Counted from the first letter of the stretch, positions 44,703 through 57,799 are shown. The stretch is 64,000 nucleotides of DNA from Oceanobacillus arenosus (GCF_003369575.1 NZ_PIOC01000024.1:1-64000); one strand, 5' to 3'. A program made the numbers and translations. The notes: generated from the sequence alone by a model not told the origin.

Positions 44703-45578
44703 ATGATTTATAGTGTTGCACCATTAGACCGCGTATTTTTAGAAATTGGTCCACTAACCATCTATTGGTACGGTGTAATTATCGCGGTTGGAGCGGGTTT
44801 AGGCTTGTGGCTAGCGATGAAAGAGGCGGATCGACTAGGGGTTAATAAGGAGTTATTGATTGATTTTATCGTTTTTGCTGTTCCAATCGCAATTATCTTT
44901 GCTCGAATTTATTATGTAACTTTTGAATGGGAACGTTATGCTGAAGGTCCATGGTGGGGAGTCTTTGCCATTTGGCAAGGGGGAATTGCAATCCATGGTG
45001 CTGTCATTGGCGGTGTCTTAACTGCAATCGTCTTTGCCCGTGTACGGAAGATATCGTTCTGGCAATTAGCAGATATCGTCGCACCGAGTCTAATCTTGGG
45101 GCAAGCAATTGGTCGCTGGGGAAATTTCATGAATCAAGAAGCACATGGTGGCCCGATTGCAGCAGATTCTATTGCCACTTTCTACCAAGTACTACCAGAT
45201 TTTATAATGAACCAAATGACAATTGATGGTGTTACGTATCATCCAACATTTTTATATGAATCCACATGGAATATTCTCGTCTTTATTCTATTACTCTTAT
45301 TGCGTAGGACGAATGTTTTACGAGGGGAAATATTCTTAAGCTATATTATCTTTTATTCCATTGGCCGCTATTTCATCGAGGGAATGCGTACCGATAGTTT
45401 GTATATTGTCGGTGAGCTACGAACAGCGCAGCTAATTTCGATATTATTGATTATTTTCGGCATTATCATGATTATCTATCGCCGCAAGACGACGACAATC
45501 AAGTATAATGATCTTCCGCCTCAAGAGAAAAGGAAACCAATAAATCGTAACAAAGCGAAAAAGAAGAAAAGAAAATAA
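44703..45578 (+). CDS. lgt: Lgt, prolipoprotein diacylglyceryl transferase
   Basis: 291 residues, seven membrane helices. Signature [13 protein letters not shown]. Adds diacylglycerol to lipobox Cys of lipoproteins, such as those at 2247, 26891 and 63706 of this window. Basic C-terminal tail of Lys/Arg. Confidence 0.96.
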   Translation: MIYSVAPLDRVFLEIGPLTIYWYGVIIAVGAGLGLWLAMKEADRLGVNKELLIDFIVFAVPIAIIFARIYYVTFEWERYAEGPWWGVFAIWQGGIAIHGAVIGGVLTAIVFARVRKISFWQLADIVAPSLILGQAIGRWGNFMNQEAHGGPIAADSIATFYQVLPDFIMNQMTIDGVTYHPTFLYESTWNILVFILLLLLRRTNVLRGEIFLSYIIFYSIGRYFIEGMRTDSLYIVGELRTAQLISILLIIFGIIMIIYRRKTTTIKYNDLPPQEKRKPINRNKAKKKKRK

Positions 45579-45604
45579 GTTGATTTGTAAGGGGCTTTTT
45601 GCAA

Positions 45605-46564
45605 ATGAATGGAATATTAAAACGTGGATTTTTACAAGGATTAATAACGATATGGACTTTAGGAAAAGTCATTTTTCCAATTACGTTAATTGTAACAATC
45701 TTACAGTTTACACCTGTATTGCCTTGGATTATCGAACAATTAGAGCCCATCATGGGATTAATTGGCCTTTCCGGTGAAGCAGCAGTCCCGCTAGTTCTCG
45801 GAAATACATTGAATCTTTATGCAGGTATTGCAGCAATTGTCTCGTTTGATTTTAGCGTAAAGGAAGTATTTATCATGGCGATGATGCTTTCTTTCTCACA
45901 TAATTTATTCATTGAATCTGCTGTTGCCACAAGAGTTGGGGTACGCTGGTGGATTATTGTTGCGATTCGTTTGTTCCTTGCTTTGCTAACTGCAGTTGTA
46001 ATTAATTTATTGTGGAGTGGCGGTGCGGGGCAAGCACAATATGGCTTAATATCGGCAACAAAGGTAGCGCCTATTGGTTGGGGAGAAATAATCGTTCACG
46101 GTATGGAAACAGCTGTAATAGCTATTTTGCAGTTAGCATTAATCGTGATTCCATTAATGATTATTATGCAATTTTTACGTGAAAAAGGCTGGCTAACGAT
46201 GCTATCTAATCTGTTTGCACCGTTTATGAGATTCCTAGGAATGGATAAGAATGCATCGATGACAATGGTTGCTGGATTGACGATAGGTCTCGCATTTGGC
46301 GCGGGTTTAATGATTCAAGCAGTGAAGGAAGATGGTGTTTCTAAAAAAGATATGTATCTGGCGCTTATCTTTCTAGTTTCATGTCATGCCGTAGTGGAGG
46401 ACACACTCGTCTTTATCCCATTAGGAATCCCTGTTTGGCCATTATTGATTATTCGTTTATCAACAGCAATTATCATGACAATCATCGTCGCCTTTTTCTG
46501 GAGACGTGCAGAGAATAATAAACGGAAGGAAACAACAAATGAACATAGATACGGTACTTTTTGA
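45605..46564 (+). CDS. yvoD: YvoD, nucleoside-recognition (Gate) membrane protein
   Basis: 319 residues from ATG 45605 (TTG 45599 possible). About eight membrane helices; two half repeats of the Gate domain (VPLVLGNTLNLYAGIAAI...; MTMVAGLTIGLAFGAGLM). Family function is unknown, maybe transport. Between lgt and ppaX as in B. subtilis. Overlaps ppaX by 26 bases. Confidence 0.85.
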   Translation: MNGILKRGFLQGLITIWTLGKVIFPITLIVTILQFTPVLPWIIEQLEPIMGLIGLSGEAAVPLVLGNTLNLYAGIAAIVSFDFSVKEVFIMAMMLSFSHNLFIESAVATRVGVRWWIIVAIRLFLALLTAVVINLLWSGGAGQAQYGLISATKVAPIGWGEIIVHGMETAVIAILQLALIVIPLMIIMQFLREKGWLTMLSNLFAPFMRFLGMDKNASMTMVAGLTIGLAFGAGLMIQAVKEDGVSKKDMYLALIFLVSCHAVVEDTLVFIPLGIPVWPLLIIRLSTAIIMTIIVAFFWRRAENNKRKETTNEHRYGTF

Positions 46565-47174
46565 TTTAGATGGAACACTAATTGATACAAATCAGCTTAT
46601 CATCGATTCATTTAAGTATACTTTTGATCATTATCAATTATCATTTACAGATGCAGAGATAATCGAATTTAATGGTCCGCCATTAATCGAAACGTTTCAT
46701 AAGATTGATCCAGACAGAGTAGAGGAAATGATTGCAAAGTATCGAGAGCATAATCTTACTGAGCATGATCATTATGTGAAAGCATTTCCGCAAGTAAAGG
46801 AAACATTAGAAGAGCTGAAGAAAAATAATGTCCGACTTGGGATTGTTACGACAAAGATGAAGGCAACAGCAATAAAAGGATTAGTACTCACGGGGTTGGA
46901 TTCATTTTTTGATACGATTATTACGTTGGAAGATGTAACCCACCCGAAGCCACACCCAGAACCGGTAATGAAAGCAATGCAAGCATTAGACGCAGAAGCG
47001 AGTGCGACCTTAATGGTTGGTGACAATTCTCACGATATTGAATCAGGGAATAATGCTGGCGTACAAACTGCCGGAGTTGCTTGGTCACTGAAAGGAAAAG
47101 AGCGTCTTCTCGCACATCATCCGACATATGTTTTGGAGGAAATGCGCGAAATACTCACGATTGTAGGAGTGTAG
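46539..47174 (+). CDS. ppaX: PpaX, HAD pyrophosphatase
   Basis: 211 residues from ATG 46539 (GGAAGG upstream). HAD motif I LFDLDGTLIDT, motif III region PKPHPEPVMKAM, motif IV VGDNSHDIESG. Breaks down the pyrophosphate made when HprK removes phosphate from P-Ser-HPr; it lies in the hprK operon for this reason. Confidence 0.92.
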   Translation: MNIDTVLFDLDGTLIDTNQLIIDSFKYTFDHYQLSFTDAEIIEFNGPPLIETFHKIDPDRVEEMIAKYREHNLTEHDHYVKAFPQVKETLEELKKNNVRLGIVTTKMKATAIKGLVLTGLDSFFDTIITLEDVTHPKPHPEPVMKAMQALDAEASATLMVGDNSHDIESGNNAGVQTAGVAWSLKGKERLLAHHPTYVLEEMREILTIVGV

Positions 47175-47177
47175 GAG

Positions 47178-47693
47178 ATGCGGCGAACCGAGCGATATAA
47201 GATAGAAGGGCCTAATTCCTTATGGCAGTTATATAAAACAGTATCATTTTGGAAGGTATTTAAAAATACGGTTGTTATCCTAATTGCAAAATTCGTCCCA
47301 TTTATGGGAATGAAGAATTGGTTATATCGTGCTTTCTTAAAAATGAAAATCGACAAGCATACCGCGATTGCATTTATGGTCACACCAGATATTATGTTTC
47401 CTGAAAAGATAAAGATTGGAAAAAATAGTATTATTGGTTATAATACGACAATTTTGGCACATGAATATTTAATTGATGAATATCGAATAGGGGTAGTGAG
47501 TATTGGCGACGAGGTAATGGTTGGCGCCAATACGACCATTTTACCGGGTATAATTATCGGTGATCGTGCGATCGTTGCGGCAGGATCGGTTGTACAAAAG
47601 GATGTGCCAGCAGGTGCTTTTGTTGGTGGGAATCCGATGAAAGTGATTTATACGAAAGAAGAGATGGAGAAGAGAAATAGTTCAGGGCGGTGA
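47178..47693 (+). CDS. yvoF: YvoF, left-handed beta-helix acyltransferase
   Basis: 171 residues. Hexapeptide repeats ([49 protein letters not shown]) of the LbH acetyltransferase fold, like maltose/galactoside O-acetyltransferase. Acceptor not known. Last gene of the hprK string before glpP; its stop overlaps the next start region. Confidence 0.88.
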   Translation: MRRTERYKIEGPNSLWQLYKTVSFWKVFKNTVVILIAKFVPFMGMKNWLYRAFLKMKIDKHTAIAFMVTPDIMFPEKIKIGKNSIIGYNTTILAHEYLIDEYRIGVVSIGDEVMVGANTTILPGIIIGDRAIVAAGSVVQKDVPAGAFVGGNPMKVIYTKEEMEKRNSSGR

Positions 47694-47698
47694 AAAAA

Positions 47699-48247
47699 AT
47701 GGACGTTCCCAAAGGAGTAATTCCTGCAATTCGATCGATGAAGAATTTTGACAGAGCCTTGGAGACTAAACACGAAACGATTATTTTTTTAGAAACACGG
47801 CTTGGACAGTTGAAGAGCATGGTAGATTATGCAAAACGTGCAAACAAGAAGGTCCTTATTCATTTTGACTTGATTCAAGGTTTAAAGGCAGATGAATACG
47901 GTATGGAGTTTTTGATTCATGAAATTAAGCCAGATGGTATTTTATCGACAAGGGCAAATGTTATATCATTGGCAAAGAAGCATAAGCTATTAGCGATTCA
48001 GCGCATGTTCTTACTTGATAGTTTAGCGCTTGATCATAATTTAAAACTTATCGAACGATCTCGACCAGATTGTATCGAGGTTCTTCCGGGATTAATGCCA
48101 AGTATGATAGAACAAATTTATGAAAATACGAAGCTGCCGCTTATTGCTGGAGGGTTGATTACAACAGAAGAGGATGTTAGGAATGCGCTTGATGCAGGTG
48201 CAATTGCTATTTCTACATCGAAAAAAGATTTATGGGATTTATTATAA
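47699..48247 (+). CDS. glpP: GlpP, glycerol-3-phosphate antiterminator
   Basis: 182 residues from ATG 47699 (AGGGCGG 8 bases upstream; GTG 47690 less likely). TIM-barrel RNA-binding protein; KVLIHFDLIQGLKADEYGMEFL and DCIEVLPGLMPSMIEQI are typical. With glycerol-3-phosphate it lets RNA polymerase pass the terminators in the glpFK and glpD leaders, both found downstream here. Confidence 0.94.
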   Translation: MDVPKGVIPAIRSMKNFDRALETKHETIIFLETRLGQLKSMVDYAKRANKKVLIHFDLIQGLKADEYGMEFLIHEIKPDGILSTRANVISLAKKHKLLAIQRMFLLDSLALDHNLKLIERSRPDCIEVLPGLMPSMIEQIYENTKLPLIAGGLITTEEDVRNALDAGAIAISTSKKDLWDLL

Positions 48248-48365
48248 AGCATAATTGCTATAGTTGTTGCTGTTTAGGTAAAGTATGTGTTCATATCTAA
48301 ATAGTGTTAAATCAAAGAAGATTATTAGTGGATTTGCTTTTCAAATATTACGATGTACTGCACAA

Positions 48366-48486
48366 TCCCCAGCGGAAGAAATACATGGAGACTCCTGCGA
48401 GTAGGCTCACCAGCTCCCCTAAGGTGCGCTTAGTGTATTCTGGAGCGACCGGTCCGAGCTCCTTTCGCACACTAGAATACTTGGCA
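48366..48486. repeat. Dispersed repeat family C, copy 2 (inverted)
   Basis: CCCCAGCGGAAGAAATACA to ACACTAGAATAC is the reverse complement of copy 1 at 36106 without its 43-base middle insert. It fills part of the glpP-glpF gap. Confidence 0.8.
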
Positions 48487-48590
48487 CTTTTGAGTCAACG
48501 AAGATTTATTATTCCTCCATTGTAAGGTTACTAACTAAAACATATTTTCCTGCATTAAGAAAATTTTTATTAATTATTTAGGGAAGTGAT

Positions 48591-48619
48591 TTGACAGCGG
48601 TTACAATTTGCGCTATACT
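48591..48619 (+). promoter_or_regulatory. glpFK promoter overlapping a cre site
   Basis: TTGACA (48591-48596), exactly 17 bases, TATACT (48614-48619). TGACAGCGGTTACA (48592-48605) matches the CcpA cre consensus TGWAANCGNTNWCA with one mismatch, so CcpA would block the promoter. Confidence 0.85.
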
Positions 48620-48642
48620 TTAAGAACAAGTTAATTATGTGA

Positions 48643-48716
48643 TGGAGAAATGGAGACCCACATTGCAATTGTACTAGCTAAGAGAGGAGTATGTCTATTG
48701 TAGTGTGGGTCTTTTT
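48643..48716 (+). promoter_or_regulatory. glpFK leader: GlpP target and terminator
   Basis: TGGAGAAATGGAGA (48643-48656) is followed by GACCCACA (48655-48662) pairing with TGTGGGTC (48704-48711) and T tract. A matching motif plus terminator lies before glpD. Expected antitermination site of GlpP. Confidence 0.85.
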
Positions 48717-48850
48717 CTGCTTCATAATTATACTAGTTCGCTTGTTAGAAAGAATTGGGAGCGTTTCAATTTGACAAAGTGAACGAAGGCTACCCAAGGA
48801 AATCTAGGGCAAGCTAATTCAAAAATATAGATAAAAAGGGGTGTAGTGTG

Positions 48851-51186
<2,336 letters not shown>

Positions 51187-51196
51187 GTAATGCAGT

Positions 51197-51247
51197 GGGA
51201 GACCAAATATCTAAGTTTTTTAGATGATAACTCTGGTCTCCCTTTTT
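51197..51247 (+). terminator. Terminator after glpK
   Basis: GGGAGACCA (51197-51205) pairs with TGGTCTCCC (51234-51242), with an inner hairpin ATCTAA/TTAGAT; T tract follows. Confidence 0.85.
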
Positions 51248-51287
51248 CAGAAAATCCATCATAATATTGCTTTGGGGAGTGGTCAGG

Positions 51288-52283
51288 TTGAAAAAGATTA
51301 TTAATGATCCAAATTTAGTCGTTCAAGATATGCTAAAAGGGATGGTTTCAGCTAATCCATCTGCAATTAAACAATTACCAGAAACAACTGTAATCGTCAG
51401 AAGTGATGTACCTACTGTAAATAAAGTTGGTTTAGTTAGTGGAGGAGGAAGTGGGCATGAGCCAGCCCATGCAGGATATGTAGGGAAGGGAATGCTCGAT
51501 GCAGCAGTTGCAGGTGAGGTTTTTACATCACCGACTCCGGATCAAGTGTTAGAGGGTATTAAAGCGGTTAATGGCAATGCAGGCGTTTTTCTAATTATTA
51601 AGAATTATACAGGTGATGTACTGAATTTCGAGATGGCTGCTGAACTCGCGGAAGCGGAAGGTATTAAAGTGGAACAAGTTATTGTTAATGACGATGTTGC
51701 CGTTGAAGATAGTTCCTTTACTACCGGTAGAAGGGGGATTGCGGGAACCATCTTTGTCCATAAAATTGCTGGTGCAAAGGCGGAACAAGGTGCAGCGTTA
51801 GATGAGGTGAAATCAGTAGCAGAAAAAGTAGTTGCAAATGTTCGTTCGATGGGAATGGCTTTAACTCCGTGTACAGTTCCTGCTGCTGGTAAGCCTAGCT
51901 TCGAGCTAAAAGAAAATGAAATGGAAATCGGGATTGGTATCCATGGTGAGTCTGGGATTGAGCGGAAGGAAATTTCGACTGCCGATGAAATTGCAAGTGA
52001 ATTGGTTCATAAAATCCTTGATGATGGCGTACATGGACCCGGTGATGAAGTTGCCGTCATGATTAATGGATTAGGCTCTACACCAGAAATGGAATTATAT
52101 ATCATAAACAGTAAGGTGAATGAAATATTAAATGAAAAAGGCATTCATGTTTACAAAACGTTTGTTGGCGAATATATGACAGCATTAGAAATGGCTGGTT
52201 GCTCTGTAACCTTACTGAAATTGGATGATGAGCTTAAAAGTCTGTTGGATTCTAGATCAGAGGCGCCTGCTTTTCTTGTTTAA
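51288..52283 (+). CDS. dhaK: DhaK, dihydroxyacetone kinase substrate subunit
   Basis: 331 residues from TTG 51288 (GGGGAG upstream). GGGSGHEPAHAGYVGKGML and the hemiaminal His region GIGIHGESGIER are typical. DhaK holds Dha while DhaL-ADP passes phosphate from the PTS. First gene of dhaKLM, placed inside the glycerol regulon, just after the glpK terminator. Confidence 0.94.
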   Translation: MKKIINDPNLVVQDMLKGMVSANPSAIKQLPETTVIVRSDVPTVNKVGLVSGGGSGHEPAHAGYVGKGMLDAAVAGEVFTSPTPDQVLEGIKAVNGNAGVFLIIKNYTGDVLNFEMAAELAEAEGIKVEQVIVNDDVAVEDSSFTTGRRGIAGTIFVHKIAGAKAEQGAALDEVKSVAEKVVANVRSMGMALTPCTVPAAGKPSFELKENEMEIGIGIHGESGIERKEISTADEIASELVHKILDDGVHGPGDEVAVMINGLGSTPEMELYIINSKVNEILNEKGIHVYKTFVGEYMTALEMAGCSVTLLKLDDELKSLLDSRSEAPAFLV

Positions 52284-52294
52284 GGAGGAGAAAC

Positions 52295-52915
52295 ATGGAA
52301 TTACGAGTGGAAGATGCGATTCAATGGTTTACAAAGGTGAATGAAAAAATCCAGGAAAATAAAGATTATCTAACCTCTTTAGATCAAGTAATTGGCGATA
52401 GTGATCATGGGATTAATATGGCTAGAGGATTTCAAGAGGTCGAAAATAAACTATCGACACAGGAATACCAAGAAGTTGCAGATGTATTAAAAGAAGTTGC
52501 GATGACATTAATATCAAAGGTTGGAGGTGCATCAGGCCCGTTGTTCGGAACGGCTTTCTTAAAATTTTCACAGGCTGTGAAGGGAATAAATCCAGTAGAC
52601 TATACTAGTTTTACAAGTGGTATTGAAGAAGCTTTACAGGGTGTGATGCATCGGGGAAAAGCCACAACTGGTGAGAAAACGATGATTGATGTTTGGGCGC
52701 CCGTAGTGCATTCCTTTCAAGAAGCACATGATTTTGAAGATAATCCCTTTTTGAAAGTGGCAAAGCAAGCGATGGAGGATACGAAGGACATTATGGCAAC
52801 GAAAGGCCGTGCAGCATATTTCAAGGGAAAATCGATTGGTTATATTGATCCGGGTGCTGCTTCCACATATCTAATTTTCGAAGCACTTGAAGAAGTAATC
52901 AAAGGGAGTAAATAG
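52295..52915 (+). CDS. dhaL: DhaL, dihydroxyacetone kinase ADP-binding subunit
   Basis: 206 residues. Mg-binding VIGDSDHGINMARG, GGASGPLFGTAF and GRAAYFKGKSIGYIDPGAAST. Holds bound ADP as a cofactor that DhaM recharges. AAGGAGGAG ribosome site; 11 bases after dhaK. Confidence 0.95.
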   Translation: MELRVEDAIQWFTKVNEKIQENKDYLTSLDQVIGDSDHGINMARGFQEVENKLSTQEYQEVADVLKEVAMTLISKVGGASGPLFGTAFLKFSQAVKGINPVDYTSFTSGIEEALQGVMHRGKATTGEKTMIDVWAPVVHSFQEAHDFEDNPFLKVAKQAMEDTKDIMATKGRAAYFKGKSIGYIDPGAASTYLIFEALEEVIKGSK

Positions 52916-52918
52916 TGT

Positions 52919-53287
52919 ATGTCATATGTTGGAATCGTGTTAATTTCTCATAGTCCTAAAATAGTAGAAGGTCTAAAGGAGCTGATACGCGAAGTAATTC
53001 AAGATGTTCCTATTGAATTAGCAGGTGGCACCGAAGAAAATGAGATTGGAACAAGCATGGAGAAAATTATGAAGGCGGTAAATGATGCAGATAAAGGGAA
53101 AGGTGTCATCCTTTTCTATGATATTGGTAGTGCAAAAATGAATGCCGAAATGGCGATTGAAATGTTGGAAACAGAGGCGATTTTAGTCGAAGCACCTTTA
53201 GTTGAAGGCTCATATGTTGCGGCGGTTGAATCAGGTATGGGGAAAAGTTTGATGGAAATTGTAAATGCAATGGAAAAGAACTTTTAG
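52919..53287 (+). CDS. dhaM: DhaM, PTS-dependent phosphotransferase subunit (EIIA type)
   Basis: 122 residues, EIIA-Man fold with the phospho-His in VLISHSPKI (about residue 10) and ILFYDIGSAKMNAEMAIEML. Single-domain form, without the HPr and EI parts of E. coli DhaM, so it takes phosphate from the cell's own HPr. Ends dhaKLM. Confidence 0.93.
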   Translation: MSYVGIVLISHSPKIVEGLKELIREVIQDVPIELAGGTEENEIGTSMEKIMKAVNDADKGKGVILFYDIGSAKMNAEMAIEMLETEAILVEAPLVEGSYVAAVESGMGKSLMEIVNAMEKNF

Positions 53288-53324
53288 ATAATTAGTCTAA
53301 TTACTGTACGATAAGTAAAAAATA

Positions 53325-53422
53325 TGGTATATTTAAATTAAGTTAATAAGCTTTGGACGGAGAATTGGAGAAGCCGCAACAGTTAATGCAGATATGCATT
53401 AGTTTGTTTGTGGCTTTTTTTC
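53325..53422 (+). promoter_or_regulatory. glpD promoter and GlpP leader terminator
   Basis: Extended -10 TGGTATATT (53325-53333). CGGAGAATTGGAGA (53358-53371) matches the glpF leader motif; AAGCCGCAA (53371-53379) pairs with TTGTGGCTT (53408-53416), then T run. Confidence 0.8.
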
Positions 53423-53541
53423 TATTCTTTGACATACTAAATAGAGCTACTTCACATTGGTTGTAATAAATAATAATGATTTATAAAGAGTTATTAAGGT
53501 CTGCACAGATATCTACAAAAAAGGAATGGAAGTGTTCAGTT

Positions 53542-55212
53542 ATGACAATGTTTTCAAGCTTTGATCGGATAGACACATTCAATAAATTGGAAAATGAATC
53601 CTATGATGTATTAATTATTGGTGGCGGTATAACTGGTGCAGGTATTGCCCTAGACGCTGTAACTCGAGGATTAAAAGTAGGGTTAGTGGAAATGCAGGAT
53701 TTCGCTGGTGGAACCTCCAGCAGGTCAACCAAGCTTGTCCATGGAGGACTACGTTATTTGCAACAATTTGAAATTAAAATGGTAGCAGAAATCGGTAAGG
53801 AACGAGCGATTGTATATGAAAATGGGCCACATGTAACAACCCCTGAATGGATGATGCTCCCATTCCATAAAGGAAGCACATTGGGACCATTCACAACGAA
53901 TATCGGACTCCGTGTATATGATTTTCTAGCGGGAGTAAAGAAAAGTGAACGGCGAAAAATGCTTAGCCCACAGGAGGCACTGCAAAGAGAACCATTAATT
54001 AAAAAAGATGGACTGAAGGGTGCTGGATATTATGTGGAATATAAAACCGATGATGCAAGGCTAACAATTGAGGTCATGAAGAAAGCAGTGGCTAGTGGAG
54101 TAAGGGCAATTAATTATGCAAAGGTTACAGACTTTATCTATGACGAATCAAAGAAAATTGTTGGAATAACTGTCGAGGACCAAATTGATCAAGGAACATA
54201 TAACCTTTATGCGAAAAAAATCATCAATGCAGGTGGTCCATGGGTTGATGAATTGCGAGAAATCGATGGCTCGAAAAAGGGGAAAACATTGCATTTAACG
54301 AAAGGGATTCATCTTGTTTTTCCGAAAAACGTATTCCCATTAGAGCAAGCAATTTATTTTGATACACCAGATGGTCGAATGATTTTTGCAATTCCACGAG
54401 GTAATAAAACCTATGTAGGAACGACAGATACAACCTATAAGGGAAATATCGCCCATCCAGTGATGACGGAAGCGGATGAAAATTATGTGCTAAATGCAAT
54501 AAATTACATGTTTCCATCATTGAAGATGAAGAAGGAAGATGTCGAATCAAGTTGGACCGGAATTCGCCCTTTAATTGAGGAAGAAGGAAAAAATAGCCCA
54601 AGCGAAATTTCACGGAAGGATGAAATCTTCGTATCTGACTCTGGTCTGATCTCGATGGCAGGTGGAAAATTGACAGGATATCGGAAAATGGCAGAGCAAG
54701 CAGTAGATACAGTGGTTAAGCAATTAAAAGCAGAAGAAGGAATTATTTATACCGAATCAGCAACCATTCATTTACCAATCTCTGGTGGAGATGTTGGTGG
54801 TTCGACTGGGTTCCAATCTTTCAAACAACAAAAAGTAAACGAAGGAATAGAACTTGGATTGGACGAAGCAACCGCATCGGAATTCGTTGCAACATATGGT
54901 TCCAATGTCGATATACTGTTTGATATTTATCAAAGTAGAAAAGAAGAAGCAGTAAAAGAGAATATTGATCCTGCTGTATTTGCGAAACTGATCTATGCAA
55001 TGGAGTATGAAGCAGCATATAAACCAGTTGACTTCTTTATTCGGAGAACGGGTGCATTATTTTTTGATATCCATTGGGTGAGAACGAATAAGGAGAATGT
55101 CATACAATATATGGCGAAGATCTTACAGTGGAATGAAGAACAACGGGTGCGTTATGTTTCCGAATTGGAGCAGTTGATGCATGAAGCAGTAACACCGGTA
55201 AAAGATGCATAA
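53542..55212 (+). CDS. glpD: GlpD, aerobic glycerol-3-phosphate dehydrogenase
   Basis: 556 residues from ATG 53542, preferred because family members start near MFSSFDR and GGAAGTG lies upstream; 22 more codons stay open. FAD motif VLIIGGGITGAGIALDAVTRG in two parts, GGTSSRSTKLVHGGLRYL. Membrane-side enzyme passing electrons to quinone and making DHAP. Controlled by GlpP in its leader. Confidence 0.95.
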   Translation: MTMFSSFDRIDTFNKLENESYDVLIIGGGITGAGIALDAVTRGLKVGLVEMQDFAGGTSSRSTKLVHGGLRYLQQFEIKMVAEIGKERAIVYENGPHVTTPEWMMLPFHKGSTLGPFTTNIGLRVYDFLAGVKKSERRKMLSPQEALQREPLIKKDGLKGAGYYVEYKTDDARLTIEVMKKAVASGVRAINYAKVTDFIYDESKKIVGITVEDQIDQGTYNLYAKKIINAGGPWVDELREIDGSKKGKTLHLTKGIHLVFPKNVFPLEQAIYFDTPDGRMIFAIPRGNKTYVGTTDTTYKGNIAHPVMTEADENYVLNAINYMFPSLKMKKEDVESSWTGIRPLIEEEGKNSPSEISRKDEIFVSDSGLISMAGGKLTGYRKMAEQAVDTVVKQLKAEEGIIYTESATIHLPISGGDVGGSTGFQSFKQQKVNEGIELGLDEATASEFVATYGSNVDILFDIYQSRKEEAVKENIDPAVFAKLIYAMEYEAAYKPVDFFIRRTGALFFDIHWVRTNKENVIQYMAKILQWNEEQRVRYVSELEQLMHEAVTPVKDA

Positions 55213-55302
55213 GTATTCCAACCTAATCTACAATAGATGCACATTAAATAAGATTGCCATAGACAATTTTGCCCGCAGGCTCTATAATTACGGGCTGTAA
55301 TG

Positions 55303-55311
55303 TGGTATACT
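55303..55311 (+). promoter_or_regulatory. Extended -10 promoter of TPR gene
   Basis: TGGTATACT at 55303-55311, about 35 bases before the ATG. No good -35. CGGGCTGTAA just upstream recurs at 56383, after the same gene. Confidence 0.5.
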
Positions 55312-55347
55312 TTCACGTGTGTATGTCTTGTAGTTAGGGGGATATCG

Positions 55348-56349
55348 ATGACACAAGTGAAAAACAAAGCAAAAGAAAAATCAAATAATGTTATCCCTTT
55401 TATTCCTGAAGGTGATTTTTATTTCACAAAAGGTGTCGAAGCCTTTCAAAATAGAAAGTTTAATATTGCGATAAAATGGATGAAAAAGGCGATTGAAGCG
55501 AAGCCGAATGATCCCTTGTATCAATGTCAAATGTCCGTTATATATACAGAGATTGGCGCATATCATGCTGCAAATCAGTTGTTGACGAATGTATTACAAT
55601 CAACGGAATATACGGATTGTTATTATTTAATTGCAAATAATTATGCACATTTGGGTCTCTTAAATGATGCAGAAAAGTATGTGAGCCTCTATCTCGAAAA
55701 GGAGCCGAAAGGTGAGTTTAGCGAGGATGCATTGGCATTATTGGACCTAATTGATATTGTTGATGTGGATGATGAGGACGACGACTTTGAGCTTGAAGAT
55801 GAAGATGAATTACTTATCTATCAAGAAACGGCATTTTACCATATGGAAAATATGGAATGGGAAAAAGCACTTCCAGTCATTGAGGAAATGGTTACACTAT
55901 TCCCTGAATATATGCTTGCAAAGCATGATTACTCGCAGGTCCTATTTTTCTTAGGGCGTGAAGAGGAAGCGGTGCAAATGGAATTGGATATTTTGAAGCA
56001 AAATCCAAACACATTGTACAGCCATATAAACCTTGCATTGTTTTATCATGAATTAAATGATGAAGCAGCATACAAAATGCATATCCATACATTATTAAAT
56101 GTATATCCAATGCATGAACAGCAGAAACTACGTATTGCGGTAACCTTAGCGAGAACGGAGCAGTATCAGGATGCCTATCAACGTTTTATTTCACTTTCAA
56201 AAGGAAGGCTAAAAAACCACCCATCCTATTATCGATGGTATAGTATAACAGCATTCAATGTAGGTGAGCCGGCGAAGGCACTTTCATTATGGGAAGAAGG
56301 ATGTAAGCAGCACCCATCATTATCGAAGGAAGCAGGACCTTGGGAATAA
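55348..56349 (+). CDS. Tetratricopeptide repeat protein (YvcD-like)
   Basis: 333 residues from ATG 55348 (GGGGGA upstream). Several TPR motifs (GVEAFQNRKFNIAIKWMKKA, then two more before and after an acidic linker DVDDEDDDFELEDEDE). Likely a scaffold for protein contacts; no catalytic domain. In B. subtilis yvcD lies next to trxB, as here. Confidence 0.85.
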   Translation: MTQVKNKAKEKSNNVIPFIPEGDFYFTKGVEAFQNRKFNIAIKWMKKAIEAKPNDPLYQCQMSVIYTEIGAYHAANQLLTNVLQSTEYTDCYYLIANNYAHLGLLNDAEKYVSLYLEKEPKGEFSEDALALLDLIDIVDVDDEDDDFELEDEDELLIYQETAFYHMENMEWEKALPVIEEMVTLFPEYMLAKHDYSQVLFFLGREEEAVQMELDILKQNPNTLYSHINLALFYHELNDEAAYKMHIHTLLNVYPMHEQQKLRIAVTLARTEQYQDAYQRFISLSKGRLKNHPSYYRWYSITAFNVGEPAKALSLWEEGCKQHPSLSKEAGPWE

Positions 56350-56370
56350 TTAATATAAGGTCCTTTTTTT
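56334..56370 (+). terminator. Terminator after TPR gene
   Basis: AGGACCTT (56334-56341) pairs with AAGGTCCT (56357-56363), T run follows; the left arm lies in the last codons. Confidence 0.75.
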
Positions 56371-56475
56371 CACGCATTAACGGGCTGTAAATTCCTGATT
56401 CTGTTCAACTAACATTCAGTGGTACTGGATGTTAGTTTCACTTTATGAGCAGAATAATAGACGAATCAGGTTTAG

Positions 56476-57483
<1,008 letters not shown>

Positions 57484-57546
57484 ATTTTAACTGCTTCTTA
57501 ACGCTCCTGTAATACATTCGCAATATAAATGAGGTATATTATAGAT

Positions 57547-57616
57547 AACTAATTGACCCCCTTTTAATAGATAAATTAGTTTTTGCACAGGTGCTCGCAC
57601 CTGTGTCTTTTTTTTG
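57547..57616 (+). terminator. Two tandem hairpins after trxB
   Basis: AACTAAT/ATTAGTT (57547-57553, 57575-57581) then GCACAGGTGC/GCACCTGTGT (57585-57594, 57597-57606) with eight or more T. The second is a strong terminator. Confidence 0.8.
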
Positions 57617-57741
57617 TAGAAGCCCTTGTAATTAAATTGTCGAATATAGTGGTTAATTTGATTATGAATTTAATCTTTCCTAATCATGACGAATGGAAGT
57701 TTCACCTTATCCATAGTATAATAAACATAGTGAACTTTTTT

Positions 57742-57799
57742 GTAGGTAAGAAAGTGTAAAGACTTTCTTACTACATAAGTGCAACCAAGTTTTCTAATA
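57742..57799. repeat. Dispersed repeat family A, copy 4 (short)
   Basis: GTAGGTAAGAAAGTG...ACTTTCTTACTACATAAG then GCAACCAAGTTTTCTAAT: as copy 2 with the middle hairpin deleted. Rest of the 431-base gap before rapZ shows no gene. Confidence 0.75.

Noticed and set aside
48304-48525. 73-codon frame before glpF
   Set aside because: Lies in repeat family C with no ribosome site.
48755-48770. Second cre-like site GGGAGCGTTTCAA before glpF
   Set aside because: Four mismatches to the consensus; the site at 48592 explains CcpA control.
53476-53541. Upstream 22-codon extension of glpD
   Set aside because: ATG 53476 has no ribosome site and the known family start matches 53542.
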